Of a stretch of DNA of 64,000 nt, positions 22,610 through 56,449 are shown piece after piece. The notes under the pieces are model-generated. The model worked only from the letters and a program-made list of their open reading frames with translations, searched no databases and was not told where the DNA came from. The stretch lies in NCBI RefSeq assembly GCF_964199755.1, contig NC_133911.1, positions 2,445,001-2,509,000 on the forward strand, read 5' to 3'. Within the stretch, counting starts at the first letter, position 1. The number at the start of each line of letters is the position of its first letter. The position numbers were made by a program, and so were the translations under genes. This DNA comes from Larus michahellis (taxonomy: Eukaryota; Chordata; Aves; Charadriiformes; Laridae).

Positions 22610-23875
22610 GGGCAGGGGGTGCAATGTGGGGGGTACTGGGGGGCGGGGGAGCATTAATGGGGTGCGTTGAGGGGTCCCATGAGGGGCTGCATTAAGGGGT
22701 TGCAGCGGGGGGGGGCAACGGGGGGGTGCTTTCAGGGGTGCAGAGAGGGCACATTTAGGGGTGCAGTGGGGGGGTGATGGGGGGCCTCAACGAGGGATGC
22801 AGTGGGGGGGGCACGCTGGGGGGTGCATTTGGGGTACAAGAGAAGGGCACAAGGGGGGGTGCAGTGGGGGGGGGGGGCGCGATGGGGGGGGTGTTGGGGG
22901 TGGAATAGGGGGGTGCAATGTGGGGGTGGAACAGGGGGTGCCCTGGGGTTGCAATGGGAGGGTGCAAGGGGGGGGGTGCACGAGGGATGCAAGGGGGGGT
23001 GAACTGGGGGGTGCATTAGGGGGTGCAAGGGGGGGGGTGCAACGTGGGGATGCAATGGGGGGGTACAACGGGGGAAGGCGCATTAGGGGGTGCAATGGGG
23101 GGGTGCAAGGCGGGGGGGTGCATTAGGGGGTGCAAGGAGTGCGTTGCATTAGGGGGTGCAATGGGGGGGTGCAAGGCGGGGGGGTGCATTAGGGGGTGCA
23201 AGGAGTGCGTTGCATTAGGGGGTGCAATGGGGGGGGGTGCAAGGGGGGAAGGTGCTTTAGGGGATGCATTGGGGGTGCCGGGGGGGGGTGTTGCATTAGG
23301 GGGTGTGATGGGGGGTGTGTGTTCCATTACGGGGTGCAATGGGGGGTGTTGCATTAGGGGGTGCTGGGGGGGTGTTGCATTAGGGGGGTGCAAGGGGGGT
23401 GTGTGTTCCATTAGGGGGTGCAATGGGGGGGTGCTGCATTAGGGGGGTGCCATGGGGGGTGTTGCATTAGGGGGGTGCAAGGGGGAAGGTGCAATGGGGG
23501 GGTGTTGCATTAGGGGGGTGCAAGGGGGGTGTGTGTTCCATTAGGGGGTGCAATAGGGGGGGTGTTGCATTAGGGGGGTGCCATGGGGGTGCTGCATTAG
23601 GGGGTGCAAGGGGGGGGTGTGTTCCATTAGGGGGTGCCATGGGGGGTTGCTGCATTAGGGAGTGCAAGGGGGAAGGTGCAATGGGGGGGGGGTGCTGCAT
23701 TAGGGGTTGCAATGGGGGGGTGCTGCATTAGGGGGGTGCAAGGGGGGGTGTGTTCCATTAGGGGGGTGCAATGGGGGGGTGTTGCATTAGGGGGTGCCAT
23801 GGGGGGTGTTCCATTAGGGGGGTGCAAGGGGGGGTGTGTTCCATTACGGGGTGCAAGGGGGGTGCTGCATTAGGG
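22610..23875. repeat. GGGGTGCATTAGG-type minisatellite up to the assembly gap
   Basis: Tandem copies of GGGGGTGCATTAGGGGGTGC, AATGGGGG and variants containing GTGTGTTCCATTA, running into the run of N at 23,876. G-runs of 5-9 bases occur about every 10-15 bases on plus. Such sequence is hard to read through and probably caused the gap. It lies in RCC2 intron 1. Confidence 0.9.
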
Positions 23876-24075
23876 NNNNNNNNNNNNNNNNNNNNNNNNN
23901 NNNNNNNNNNNNNNNNNNNNNNNNNNNNNNNNNNNNNNNNNNNNNNNNNNNNNNNNNNNNNNNNNNNNNNNNNNNNNNNNNNNNNNNNNNNNNNNNNNNN
24001 NNNNNNNNNNNNNNNNNNNNNNNNNNNNNNNNNNNNNNNNNNNNNNNNNNNNNNNNNNNNNNNNNNNNNNNNNNN
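23876..24075. other. Assembly gap (200 N)
   Basis: Exactly 200 unspecified bases, a round placeholder, so the true size is unknown. It lies between the intron-1 repeat of RCC2 and a CpG-rich segment. The missing first coding exon of RCC2 is most likely inside. Confidence 0.95.
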
Positions 24076-24180
24076 AGCCGCGGCCGCGTCAGTGCCGTGG
24101 GAACGCCGGGCACCCCCCCCCCGGCACCCCGCCCCCCGCCGAACCTCTCCTGCCTCCCGTTTTCGCCGGGCGCGGGGTGA
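24076..24180. promoter_or_regulatory. CpG-rich segment, presumed RCC2 promoter / 5' UTR edge
   Basis: Starts with CCGCGGCCGCG next to the gap and is dense in CpG over about 100 bases, in contrast with the G-run repeats to its left. It lies upstream of the missing RCC2 first exon on the minus strand. On plus it ends in GCGGGGTGAGT (24,172-24,182), a near-consensus 5' splice donor, which suggests that a divergent plus-strand transcript may also start here. Inference only; no TATA box is visible. Confidence 0.45.
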
Positions 24181-27100
24181 GTTTTTGGGTGCCGGGACGG
24201 GGTGGGGGGGTGTGTGTGGGGGGGTGTTTATCCAGCGGGGCGCATGGGTGCACCCTTGCCTGGGGGGGGGGGGGCGCCCGTCGCTGCGGGGCGCCCGGGG
24301 AGGGGTTGCGTGGGTGGAATTTGGGGTGTGCCCAACCTCACCCCCCCCGGCCAACGCCACCGTGCCGGCGCCCTGGGAAACTTCATCCCTGTGGATCCAC
24401 ATCCATGGGGATGCGCGGTGGCACTGGGGGGGGGGGGGGTGGGGTGGTGTCCCAACTCCCCCCCCCCCCCCCTTGTGGGAGCACCAGGACCTTTTGGGTG
24501 CTGGCTGCTGCCCGCACCCCAGGGATGCTCGGGGACCTGGGTGCACCCCAGGGATGCTCCGGGACCTCTCTGCTGGCTTCATGCCCCCCACATCCCCCCC
24601 CGGCTGCGTTTCTGCTCAGCTGGTGGGAAGGGGAGCGGGAGCGGGCGCCACCTGCTCGGGGGTGGGCGCTTTTTTGGGTGCTCTTCGTTCTCTTGCGGAA
24701 CTGTTTTTTGCTTTTTTTTTTTTTTTTTTTTTTTTTTGGGGGGGGGGTGCCATAACCCCCTGCCCCTTCGGGAGGGCTTTAAATCCCCAGTTGCTGGGGT
24801 GGGGTTGATTCACCGCGGAGAAATCCCATCTGGAAAAAAACCTACGAAATAACTTTTTTAATTTCCCGGAGGTGCTTTTGTGCTGCTTCCCCAACCCCTC
24901 CAAAACAATTTGCCCTGGAGGGTCTCCCCCTTCCAAATATCGGGATAACAGGGATAAAGCCTTTTCCGCCACGGTGCTGGGGTCCCTCTTCCAGAGAGAT
25001 TCCCGACGCCTCCGTGGGCATAAATCCCAGCAGGGCGGCGACGCCACCACCTGAAGGAGAAGGTGGGGTTTTAGTGCAGCTGCCTGCGAGTCATCCGAAG
25101 GGCACTGGGAGATAGAGAGAGATATACATATATTTATTTATTTAATTTTTTTAAATTTTTTTTTTTTATTTGCTGGGCTTGTTGGGCTGGTTTCGAGCCG
25201 GAATAAACCCGGCAGCTCTTTGGTTTGTTTGCAAGGGGTGTTTTCCAACGGGGCTGGGCGACGGCCGGGGTGTGCCGGGCAGGTAACGCTGTCGCGGCGG
25301 CGGAAAATTCCTTCCCCAACGAGAGGGGGGGGGGGAAAAAACCCAAAAGAAACCCCAAAAAACCAACCAAAAAACAACCCCCCCCGCCATGAAATAGGTA
25401 AGATGGGGGCGCAGTTTGGGGCGAGAATATCGCATTTTGAATAAATTCCCCCGGGGCTCCTCTCAACCGCTTTAACTCGACTTGGGGTTTTTTTTTGGCC
25501 CTAGAGAGTATTTTTTGGCTTTTTTTTTAGGGCCTGAAAAGCCAACTTGGGGCGGGGGGGGGGGGGTGTGTGGGGTGGGGGGGGGGGGGGAATGATGGGG
25601 ATGGGGAGGTGCATTTTGGGGCTTGGGTGTGAAATATGCCGGCGAAAGTCCTCTTTGCTGGGAAATTTTTGGAAGTTCCTGCTGTTTTTGTAAGGGGGGG
25701 GGGATGACGACACACGAGAGGGTTAACAGGTCGCCCCGGCAGAGGGGGGGTTAAAAAAAAAGCAAGGAGGGGGCCAAATCCTGCTTGTGGGGGGGTGCAT
25801 GTGTTATTTAGGAACACCAGGGGTGTAAATCAGAGCTGCTGGGGGGGGGGGGAGGAAGAAGAAGAGGAGGAAGGCGGCGTGTGGGGGGGGGGGAGATGCT
25901 GCCCAAAAATCCCGGCATCCTTCGCTGCAGCCGCTGGACCGCGGCTCCCATCCGGCCGCCAGCCCTCGGCCGCCGGGATCTGGGGGTGCTGGGGGTGGGG
26001 GACACCCACCCCAGGCACCCCATTCCGGCTGTCGGGGTGGGGGGATCCATCCCCTTCGTTTTGGGGTGGGTTTTTTTTTTTTTCTGGGCCCCCCCCCCCC
26101 CTCAACCCCGGCTCTACGACGCTGCCTCCCGGCCGGGGGCCTGCTCGGCCGATGCGGACACAAAGCCGGAGGAGCCGCGGCCTTCCCAGGTCAGCCAAAC
26201 CCATCTCCCCTCCTTTAAATCCCAGAAATCCCTACAAAAATATATATATTTTATATATCTATAGGGTACCGCGTCCTCTTGCTGGGGGGGGTGTGTGGGG
26301 GGGGGAGGTCGCCCGTCGCTTCCCGCTGCCGCCGGCCAGCAGGGCTTTTGTTTTTTATATACGTGTGTATATATATATTTTATGTATTTTTTTAAATTCT
26401 TTTTAAATATTGAAGGAAAAAACCAGCGTTTACGGGGAGGGAGGAGGGGAGGGAATTGTTGCTTTGAGCCGGTTTCCACCCGTTCCTGGGCTTTTTCACC
26501 CCATTTTCTCGCGCCGGTTGTAAATCCCTCCTGGGTTTTTCCCGGCTGGGATTCGCAGCACCTGTGGGGAAAAATGCGATTTCGGGGTGGGTGGGGCGAG
26601 AGATGATATTTTTTTAACAGCAAATAATGGCAATTTTCCCCTTTTTAGTGATATTTTTTTTTTTTTGGATATGGGGTGCATTGGGCTGCGAGGTTGCAAA
26701 GGGGCTGAAGTCGCCGCGGTGTTTCCCCCCCCCCCCCCCTCCGTTTGCACCGGTTTTGTTGATTTATTTTTTAATTTTTTTTTTTTAATAGAGTAAGTGT
26801 GTTTTAGCGAGAGGCCAGCTTGCAAAAAAAAAAAAAAGGCAGGTTCCCCCCCCCTCCCCCCCAATAGCAGTAAAAATAATAAAAAAATGGAAATAATGCA
26901 TTCGCGGGGTGGAAAAAATGGTGTTTTATAGGGTGATTGAATAGGTCGTTGCAAAAGAGGGGGAGGAATTAAGAATATTGGGGAGGGCGACCTCCAATCT
27001 GTCGGGGGGGGGCCACCACCTGGTGCTGATTTTTTGGGGGGCATTTTTTAGCCAAAACAAGGTGACCCCAGGAGGAAAACTGGCTTGTAAAGGGGTGGGG

Positions 27101-30100
27101 GAGGTTGTAATTTGGAGCTTTGCCACGAAGCAAAGCCCCAAATTATTGGGAACTTTGAGCTGGAAACCCCCAATAAGGGGGGGAAAAAAAAAAAAACAAC
27201 CCATTTTTGTGTCTTTTTTTTTTGGTCGGTATTTCTGATTCGAATCCCTTTGCCGGGATAGTTTCGGAGCGGGTGAACTTTGGGGATAAACATCAAATTT
27301 GGGGGGATTTTTGGCGAGAAATGGGGCTTTTCCGTGGCTTTTTGGGCTCCCCGCAAGAAACGGTCGCAAAGCAGGTTCTTTTTCTTGAATTCAAGTGCTT
27401 TAATTCTGACTTTTCGCTGATTTATTTTTTTTTTTGTCCCCCCCCCCCCCCCCCCGCATTCCCACTTCTCACGGCGCGAGCTGGACGAGGGATGGATTTT
27501 TTTCTGGTTCGTCGGTGATACTGAAAAGGAAAAAAGGAAAACAGAGGCAGTTTTCCAGGTCTTGGGTTTTTAGCCGGAATATTTGCGGGATATTTGCCCA
27601 GAAGAGCCGTTCCGAGGGGGGACGCCGTGTTCAGGAAGAGCTTTTCCCCTAAGATTTTATTCATTTTATTTAAAATAGAATCGCAAAACTCCCTGGAATC
27701 GTGAATTTTCATGGATTTTTTTTTTTTTCCAAGGGGATAACCATCCCTTTTGGCTTTTTTTTTTTTTCCTGGGAAAACCATCATTTTAATTATTTTTTTT
27801 GGGGGGGGGGGAAAAGTTGGATCTTTTGGCTTTTTTTAGGGGAGAAACCCCCATCTTTTCGCTATGGTTTCGTTCCCGCCGCTCGCCCAGGCCGGGCCCT
27901 TATCGCAACCGCATCAAAGCACCCAATTTTTTTTTTGCGGGGGGGGGGAATTTTGAAGAACGTGGGATAACTTTTCTTCAGCGGAGCCTTCATTCCCCTT
28001 CGCCTTCGAATCGCCGCGATTAATTCCTTGGGAAACTGGGAAATGAACCGCTCGGCCTTGAAAATAACGCGCGGCGCCGACGCGATGAGGCCTAGGAAAA
28101 AAATTTACCTGCCAGCAAAGATTTGCTGGGGTTTTTTGTGGTTTTTTTAAAAAAAACCCCACGATTTTAAAGGACCGGGATTATTTTAAAGGCCATCCCT
28201 GCGTTGCCGCTCTTCCCGGTGTCCCGGGCGCTGGAAATAATCTGAATAATTCTATTTTTTTATTATTTTTTAAGGCGATGGTGGAAAAAGTCACCCAGGT
28301 GGGTGAAATCAGCCTCGGGATGCGGCGCTGGCGGAATTAATAAGGAAAGGTGGGGGGGGGGGAACTTTTGGGAGACAAAAGCGAATTCTTATTTCTTATC
28401 CCCCCCCCCGCCCCCCATCGCTTATAAATAGCACCGGGGGTTATTTATAAAGAGGGATTAAGGTGGCGGGGATGCGGAGAGGAGAAGGAGGGATCCCCCG
28501 GGGTAAATCCTGGCTGGGATAGGATGGATTTATTTAATTTTTATTTTTTTATTTTGGTGGGTTTTTTTTATTTTTTTTTTCATTGCCAGCCCCCGTATTT
28601 AAGAATAAAGGGGGTGGGTGGGACGCGGTGTGTGTTGGGGGGGGGGGGGGGGAACGGAGGATGCTTGCCCCCCGGGGAGGGGGGGAGATGCTGGCAGCCC
28701 TCCCCGCCAGCTGGGACCCGTCGCTCCGTCGCGGGCGGCTAAAAATAAACAAAATAAAGGCAAATAGTTGCCAACTCGCTGGGCGAAGGGCCGGGCTGGG
28801 TCTAGCAGATGGCCCTGCTCTTCTGCCTTTATTTAGATCCAGCTCTATTTATTTTTTACCCCCACCCCCCCAACCCCGCCCGGGTCAGGACAGAGCCGTG
28901 ATGCTGCTGGAGCTCTTTGCCGGCGACGCGGAGAGGACCCGGCACCTCCAAAGGGCTTTAAATCCCTATTTCCAAAGGGGGGTTGTCGTATCCGTATATC
29001 GTCCTCGGAATATAGCGCGTTCCCCGCGACGCTCCTTGGATTATTCCACGTCCCCCCCCTCTTTCCGCTCCACCCCCTTCTCCGGGGGCATCTCCCTGCT
29101 GGAGCAGCTCGTTCCCACCGCTTTTTCCCCTCTCCCGTGGGATGCTCCTGCCCCCCCCCACCACCACGGCAGTTTTTGCCGTGAAAAATGACTCAAAAAT
29201 AACAGGATTATTATTAAATTTGGGAAGACCCCATTAAAGGTCGGGATGGCGGGTTGTTTTGGAAGGTTGGTAAATCTCCAGGCGCCCTCGGCAGCCGGGA
29301 AAATAAACGGCCCCGGGACAAATCGGGAGCTGGTGGGAGCTTATGTCAACTGTCAAAATGGGAAGTGACCTTCTCCCAACGCCCCCCCCCCCCCCAGCAC
29401 CTCCCACCCCAGGCGGCATAAAACCGGCACCCAGCCGCGGGGACCCGGCCGGGCATCCTCCCCTCCGCCCATGCAGGAGCCGTCGGGTTACTGGAAAGGC
29501 GAAGCAAACCAGTAAGCAAACTGGTTTCGGGATACAGCCATCAGCATCCCACCGCCGGGTTCGTTTGAACCCAGGTTTTATTCTTTTTCTCCTCGTTTTG
29601 CTGTTTGTTTGTTGTTTGTTTTTTTTTTTTTGGAGGTGTCACCGCAAGAATAGGGCTTTTTTTCCTCGGCTCCGTCGCATCTCCTTAGTTTATCGTGGAT
29701 TTATGGCTCGGTTGGCGTCGCCTCCATAGGGGAGGACACCCGGAATTTGGGAAGAGGGGAGAGAGAAGGGAATCACAGCTTCGGCCGCCAACCACTTGCT
29801 GTTTCGAGGGCCGGGAAAAGGGTGCAAGGAGGAAAAAATGAGCATCCCGGGTCCTCTTCCCAAATAAATCCCTATAAAGCGTTTATGGAAGCAAGGGGCT
29901 TGTTGCGAAAGTGCTGGGAAGAGGCTATTGGCGGCTGTAACGCAGGTCAAGGAGGGGAAAAGTTTTGATTTGTGTATTTTTTATTTATTTTATTTTTTCT
30001 TTTTACGGCTGGGAAAAGGTGGGATGGGTTTTGGGTCGATGGTTTTGGGGGGGGGATTTTGCGGCGGGACGGGGTTGGGGTCGCGGAGCCCTTCGCAGCC

Positions 30101-31026
30101 TGGGGTGGGGGGTGAGGGTGGGTTGTAGCGTCAGCTTGTGCACGTGCTGTGGTTGTAAGGGGTTTGTATCCCATTTTCCAGGGGTAAGTCCAAATGTGGG
30201 AGGTGGGCCCAGACCCCAGCTCCCTCCTGCTGTGCTGTAGACCTACATAAAAAAAAAATAAAATAAAACAAATAATATATACATATGTATATAGGTCCTG
30301 GAGCTGTATGGCTTAATGCAAACCCACATGGGCCCATTGCACCCGCGCTGCGCTGCCGCTCCAAGGGGTTTTGGTAGAGGGGGAATAAATAAATCCTTTT
30401 TTTTTTTTTTTTTTGGGGGGGTCTGTGCATCCCCCTCCTACGGGAAATGAGGGTCCGGGTGATGGAGAAATGGTCGCTGGGGGGGGCGGGGGGGGTGGTG
30501 GTGGTGTCACGGCTTTTGGGAGCGGGGTGGTGGCACCCGCCGTGCACCCGTTGCCGCTTCCAGCGGGACCAGATTAGCAGAGTTTGGCCCCGTTTCGCCC
30601 TTCGCAGCCTCTGGGGCGTCGTTTCTCCCCACCGCATCGTCCGTCGGGCGTGGAGGCGGGGGGGGGGTCCCTGCTCCATCCTTCCTCTTCCTCTTGGCGA
30701 CCTTTCAGGGCGTCGTGCCGGACGTCTCCGGTTACCGGAGCGGGTAAGCCATTGATCGCAAGGAGGATGCTTGGCGCTTCCCACCCTCCCAGACCTTCAA
30801 GCTTGATGCTCCGAGCTGGATTTGCCCCCCAGGGGATAAATTTGCCGTGCACGGGGTGGATTTGCCATCCAATCTGGGACCTGGGACCGGTTTTTCTCCA
30901 TCCTCGCAAGGTTTTGCGGCAGCCGGAGCTGGATCCATCCCACCTGGGGTCTCGCCACCTCTTCCAGGGATGGATTTTGGGGGGGCTGATCTCCCTTCTC
31001 AATCCGTTTCTCCTTTTCTCCCGCAG
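24181..31026. other. RCC2-ARHGEF10L interval, no coding exon recognised
   Basis: Single-copy but low-complexity sequence with many G, C, A and T runs (for example 24,711-24,748, 25,555-25,590, 26,728-26,742, 27,437-27,456). CpG-richer stretches occur around 25,900-26,180 and 30,590-30,740. Any 5' non-coding exons of ARHGEF10L should lie here or farther upstream, because the first coding exon at 31,027 is preceded by an acceptor. The frame around 28,880-29,190 shows no family resemblance. I see no tRNA and no CR1 tail in this stretch. Confidence 0.5.
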
Positions 31027-52012
<20,986 letters not shown>

Positions 52013-52221
52013 CACACCGGGACCCGCCCCCCCGTCACCCGCCGCCTCCATCCACCCGGCACCTACCTCAAAAAAAAACAAAAAAAAACCCCCAAAAAAA
52101 AACAACCAACAACAAAAAAAACACAAAAACCCACCCAAAAGCTGCCGGGGGTGGTCCCACCCTTTATTTTTATTTTTTTTTTTTCTAAGGAAGAAAAAAA
52201 AAAAAGCGGAAAAATGGGCTT

Positions 52222-52261
<40 letters not shown>

Positions 52262-52720
52262 TCAAAACAAAACCAAACCAGCTTTGGCCGTGGGGAGAGG
52301 GGGGAGTTTTTAACGGTGGGAACGGCGACCTCCCTGCGGGCTTTGGAGGTGCCGGCTCTTCCGAAGGCGTCCGTGTGTCTGCGTGTGAATATCTATATAT
52401 ATATATAAATATATATATATATAAATATGATGTATATTATTACCTGTATAAAGAAGGAATCTGTATATATTGGGGCACTTGGAGAAGCAGAAATAGCTGG
52501 GGTGGGGGGGGGACGCTCAGCGGGTGCCGGCTGCGCTGAAACTTGGGGGGGGGGGGTGGTGGTGAGAGGGGGGAATTTTTTTGCTGAAATAGCTGTTTTT
52601 TGACTGTGAAGGGAGGGTTATTTGGTACCGAAATCCCCTGGTTTTGGGAGCTTGAGTACGTGCGGTTTCTGGAGGAGAGGAAATCCGGGGAGCGCGGAAA
52701 TAAATCCGATGGGAATCAGC
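52013..52720 (+). other. ARHGEF10L: ARHGEF10L 3' UTR with candidate poly(A) signal
   Basis: Follows the stop codon at 52,010-52,012. It contains A-runs, a C-run (52,221-52,250) and an AT block (52,385-52,440, TATATATAAATATA). AATAAA at 52,699-52,704 is the first clean hexamer and would give a 3' UTR of about 710 bases. The exact cleavage site is uncertain. Confidence 0.55.
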
Positions 52721-55340
52721 CCGTTTTCCTTGCGGTGTTTCGGAACCCGGCTCGGCTTTGGGGGTGCACAAATGTTTTCTCTCCCTTGCTTCAAGCGGCA
52801 GCACCCCCGAGGGGTTAATATCCACACGCTCAAAAATCGATAGGAAGCCCCAAAACGCGCTTTCCTCCCCCCGCCACCCCCAAGAAATGGTGCGGGATGG
52901 AGGGAAAAGGGGCAGGAGGATGTACCCCGACGCCTGCATCTCCGGTACCCGCAGCTCTCTCCATCCTCAGCGGAGAAACCCGGGGCCGGGGGAGGTGGAA
53001 ACTTGTCCGAGGACTAAATCAATTTATAATGCGATCCTCTAACCGCCTTCCATTTGATTTTTCATTTGTAGCATGACAATTATCAGATTGATATTCCCGA
53101 CCGCTCAACCTTGAAATGGGACGGCGCAGCTCCCGCTGCCGGCGAGCAAAGATTATCCGCCTTGCGCCGATTTCTGAATATTTTTTTTTTTTCCTAATTA
53201 GCCATCAAATGTGCTTTGCTGGTTTTTCTTTCTTCGCCCTTAAAGTCTTTTTTTTTTTTTCTTTCTTTCTTTTTTTCTTTCTTCTTCTTTCTGATTAAGT
53301 TTTCTCCCCGTCACGGAACAGCACGAAGAAGGTGGCGAAGTCTCCGGAGCAACCACGCAACATCCGCAGCCAAAGGACCGCGAGCATCCTCAGGAGCATC
53401 AGCGATGCCCGGGGGAAGGGTGTCGAGGCGTCCCGTGGCTTTTTCCCACCCGTTTTTTTTTTTCCTATTTTTCCTTTGCAATTTTGCCACCTTTGGGGTC
53501 GGCGGGCGGGAAAGAAGCTGCTTCTCGAGGGGTATCACCCCATGGCATGGTAGGGAGTCCCCATGGGATGTGACTGCACCGTTAAATATATATATATATT
53601 TATTGCAATGCTGTATGTACCACCAACCACGGAGTTTGCGCTTTGTTTAGCGATGGCACGTCAAAAATTTGGGATGTCCCCCAGTTTATGGGACCCCGGA
53701 CGCCGCCCCCGTGGGCTCACCGGCGGCCCGAGCTACAATTTCATGTAAAATACCCCCAAAATGAGGATGCCGCTGGTCTCGAAGCACGGAGGAGACGCTG
53801 CTGCAGACGTTTCCCCCCTCCCCGGCGTGGTCCGGCGGCGCCAGGAGGCTGCTCCGTCTTGGATTATTTATTTTCTACCCCCCCCCCCCCCCCCCCAAAT
53901 TAGCGCCATTTAAATAACGAGGATGTTTCTCCCTACGACCCCAAGCGTGGTCCGACCCCAATCCCACCCCGAGGAGGGACAGCCCCGGGCAGGGCCGTCA
54001 CCTTCTCCTACGCGCGGGCAGCAAAGCTTTTCTCTTTTAACCATAAAATGCATTTAATGCGTTAAATGCCGACATTTCTACGCTGGTACCCTTTAGAAGA
54101 TGCTTTTTTTTTTTTTTTTCCCCCCGCAAGGCTTGAGCCCCCACCCCCTCATCCCAGCTGGGGATGTCCTGCACAGAGACTCACCGTCCCGAGCCTATTA
54201 ATTATTATCGTCGTATTTTTTATTTCTGATTTCACTGCTTTCTTCTTGATATTCCCTGAATCGATCCCTTCCTCCAGCCTCATTATCTCGCCCGGATGCT
54301 AACGTGCCGGGGCAGCCGGCGAACTTGTCGCTGGCCGCGTTTGCAAACTCCCAGCAAACGCCATTAAGCAGAAATAACGACGTTAACGACCGAAAACCGA
54401 ATATGTAAAACCTCAGGGCTCTGGTTTAGGAAAGATTTTTTTTTTTTTTTTTTGCTTATTTGCTGAAAGACGCTGCCGGAACGGGGCTGCAAGGGGTTTG
54501 GGGCAGCCCCTCTCTGGCTTCGGAGAGCTTGCAGGGGGGATATTTTTGGACTTAAAATGGAGATTTTTTTGCTACCTTGAAGGGTTGGAAATGGTTGGGG
54601 GGGGGGTTGGTTCTTTTCTTTTGGAAAAAAAAAAACAAAACCAGGAGAAACAGGCTCCTGACCTTCATGCTGGGGGTCATGCATCATGTATGGAGCATCC
54701 ACGGAGAACAAGAGGAGGCATTTGCTGTGCCAGCGCGGCCAAAACCAGGTATGGACAACAGGGACCTGCTTCCATGATGCTTTTGACCCCCGAGGATGCA
54801 GGAGCCCCCACTCAAAGCGGGTTCTTTGCCCATCCGAACGCTGCTGGAGTTACCCTTTCCCACCTTCCTCCTCCTCCATCCCCTTTGGTTGGCACCAGGC
54901 CCTGCCCAGACCCCCGGTGGCCGATGGTCTTCAGCCCTCCATCCGTGTTGCAAAGAGGACGGAGCGCGATGGTTTCATGAGCAGCCCTCGTCCTGCGGCC
55001 CCTCCGAGTGATTGAAAAGCTCAGCCTGGTTTGGGCTGGCCGGTGGCCAACATCACACAGCTCTCCCCGGCCAGGGGATTAAGGATGTTCTGGTTGTATT
55101 CGTGGCTGAAGGTCAGGGGATGAATTATGCACGGCCATGATTTCCACCTTGGAGCACGGTATGGGGTGTAGGTGGGCAGAAGGTCATGGATGTGCCGTGG
55201 TCCAGGTCCTGTGGTGGTACGGCGACTCGGCCACCAGCCCAGAGGGTGGTTGTAGGCCTTTGGGATGAGCTTTTGCTGTGGGAAAAGGTGGGCAGAGCTC
55301 GGTGGGGTCTCTTGGGTCCCCTGGAGAGCTGCTGCAGTGG
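52721..55340. other. Intergenic, no gene recognised
   Basis: Unique sequence downstream of ARHGEF10L with T-runs and an AT stretch near 53,585. Short open frames here show no family resemblance. In human the next genes along are farther away, consistent with no exon in this window. Confidence 0.5.
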
Positions 55341-55344
55341 GGGC

Positions 55345-55745
55345 ATGTGCCCAGGGTGTGCCATGAGGATATGTCTCAAGGGTGCCCTGGTGGCATCTCC
55401 CAGGGTTGCCGTGGTGGTGTGTGTCAAAGGTTCTCTGGTGAGATCTCCTAGGGTTGCTGTGGTGGTATGTCTCAAGGGTGCCCTGGTGGCATCTCCCAGG
55501 GTTGCCATGGTGGTATGTGTCAAAGGTTCTCTGGTGAGATCTCCTAGGGTTGCTGCGGTGGTATGTCTCGAGGGTGCCCTGGTGGCATCTCCCCGGGTTG
55601 CCATGGTGGTATGTGTCAAAGGTTCTCTGGTGGCATCTCCTAGGGTTGTGGTGGTAGTATATCTCAAAGGTGCCGTGGTGGCATCTCCCAGGGTTGTTGT
55701 GGTGGCATCTCCTAGGTGTGCCATGTTGGTACGGCCCAAAGAGGT
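55345..55745. repeat. 48-bp minisatellite organised as 96-bp dimers
   Basis: Alternating 48-bp units: one with GGTATGTGTCAAAGGTTCTC plus TGGTGAGATCTCCTAGGGTTG, the other with GGTATGTCTCAAGGGTGCCC plus TGGTGGCATCTCCCAGGGTTG. The GTGTCAAAGG landmark recurs about every 96 bp (near 55,421, 55,518 and 55,613). About eight units. 48 is a multiple of three, so frames stay open on both strands. Confidence 0.85.
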
Positions 55746-56449
55746 ACCCGAAGAGGATGGAGACGTTGGGCTGTGATTGATGGGCTCTCAGTGGCTTTTT
55801 CTTTTTTCTTAAAGAACCTGCTCTGGTAACGGCTTGTCCCGTCGCAAAGGGAAGAAGCACGGCCAGAACAGCCGCGTCCTTCAAGCAGAGGGTTCCTGTG
55901 GGGGGACAATAAGCTGGGTTATGAGATGCCTGAGCCGGTCACAGCCATGGGAAGGAGAAATTTCCTTTTCCCCCCAATATTTTGGTGTGGAAACCAAATC
56001 CGAGAGGTTTCTAGGGTGGGTAGGTGGTCCAGCCCTGCTGTGCTTTCCCTTCGGCTTCTTCCCCAGGAGATACAAGCAAAGCCGGTTGCCTTCCTCCCTG
56101 CCCGTCATCCCCTTCTGTTGCCTTTAATCAAGCCAGTTTGACTCCTTCTGGATTTTTTTCCCCTCTCCCCCTCCTCTTTGCAAGCTGTGGGTGGGAAAAA
56201 AAAAATTTATAATAATAATCATCATCATCATCATAACAAGCAGTGTGGGAGCCCGGGGGGGATAAGGAGCAAAGGAGAAATTGGCTTTGAGCTCCAAAGG
56301 CAGGACGGCTCTGAAGATGGGCTCGCCGGAGATTTGGGATGAGAAACCTGCCTTGAAAGGAGCAATTAAAAAGAGGAAAGCAATTAAATCGCCGCAAGAA
56401 AAGCAGGGTGGGATGGAGAAGGGGGTGGGGGTGGGGGGGGTGCGCTGGG

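Noticed and set aside
22510-23875. RCC2 first coding exon within intron-1 repeats
   Set aside because: No basic Ser/Gly-rich N-terminal frame or acidic segment before KLEGSRC can be read; the stretch is all G-rich tandem repeat.
24076-24180. Start codon of RCC2 right of the gap
   Set aside because: The minus-strand frame next to the gap reads HGTDAAAA without an initiating Met or a match to the family N-terminus; better seen as 5' UTR or promoter.
28583-29191. 202-residue frame between RCC2 and ARHGEF10L (containing MLLELFAGDAERTRHLQRAL) as a coding exon
   Set aside because: No recognisable family, no clear splice borders and low-complexity flanks; support is too weak.
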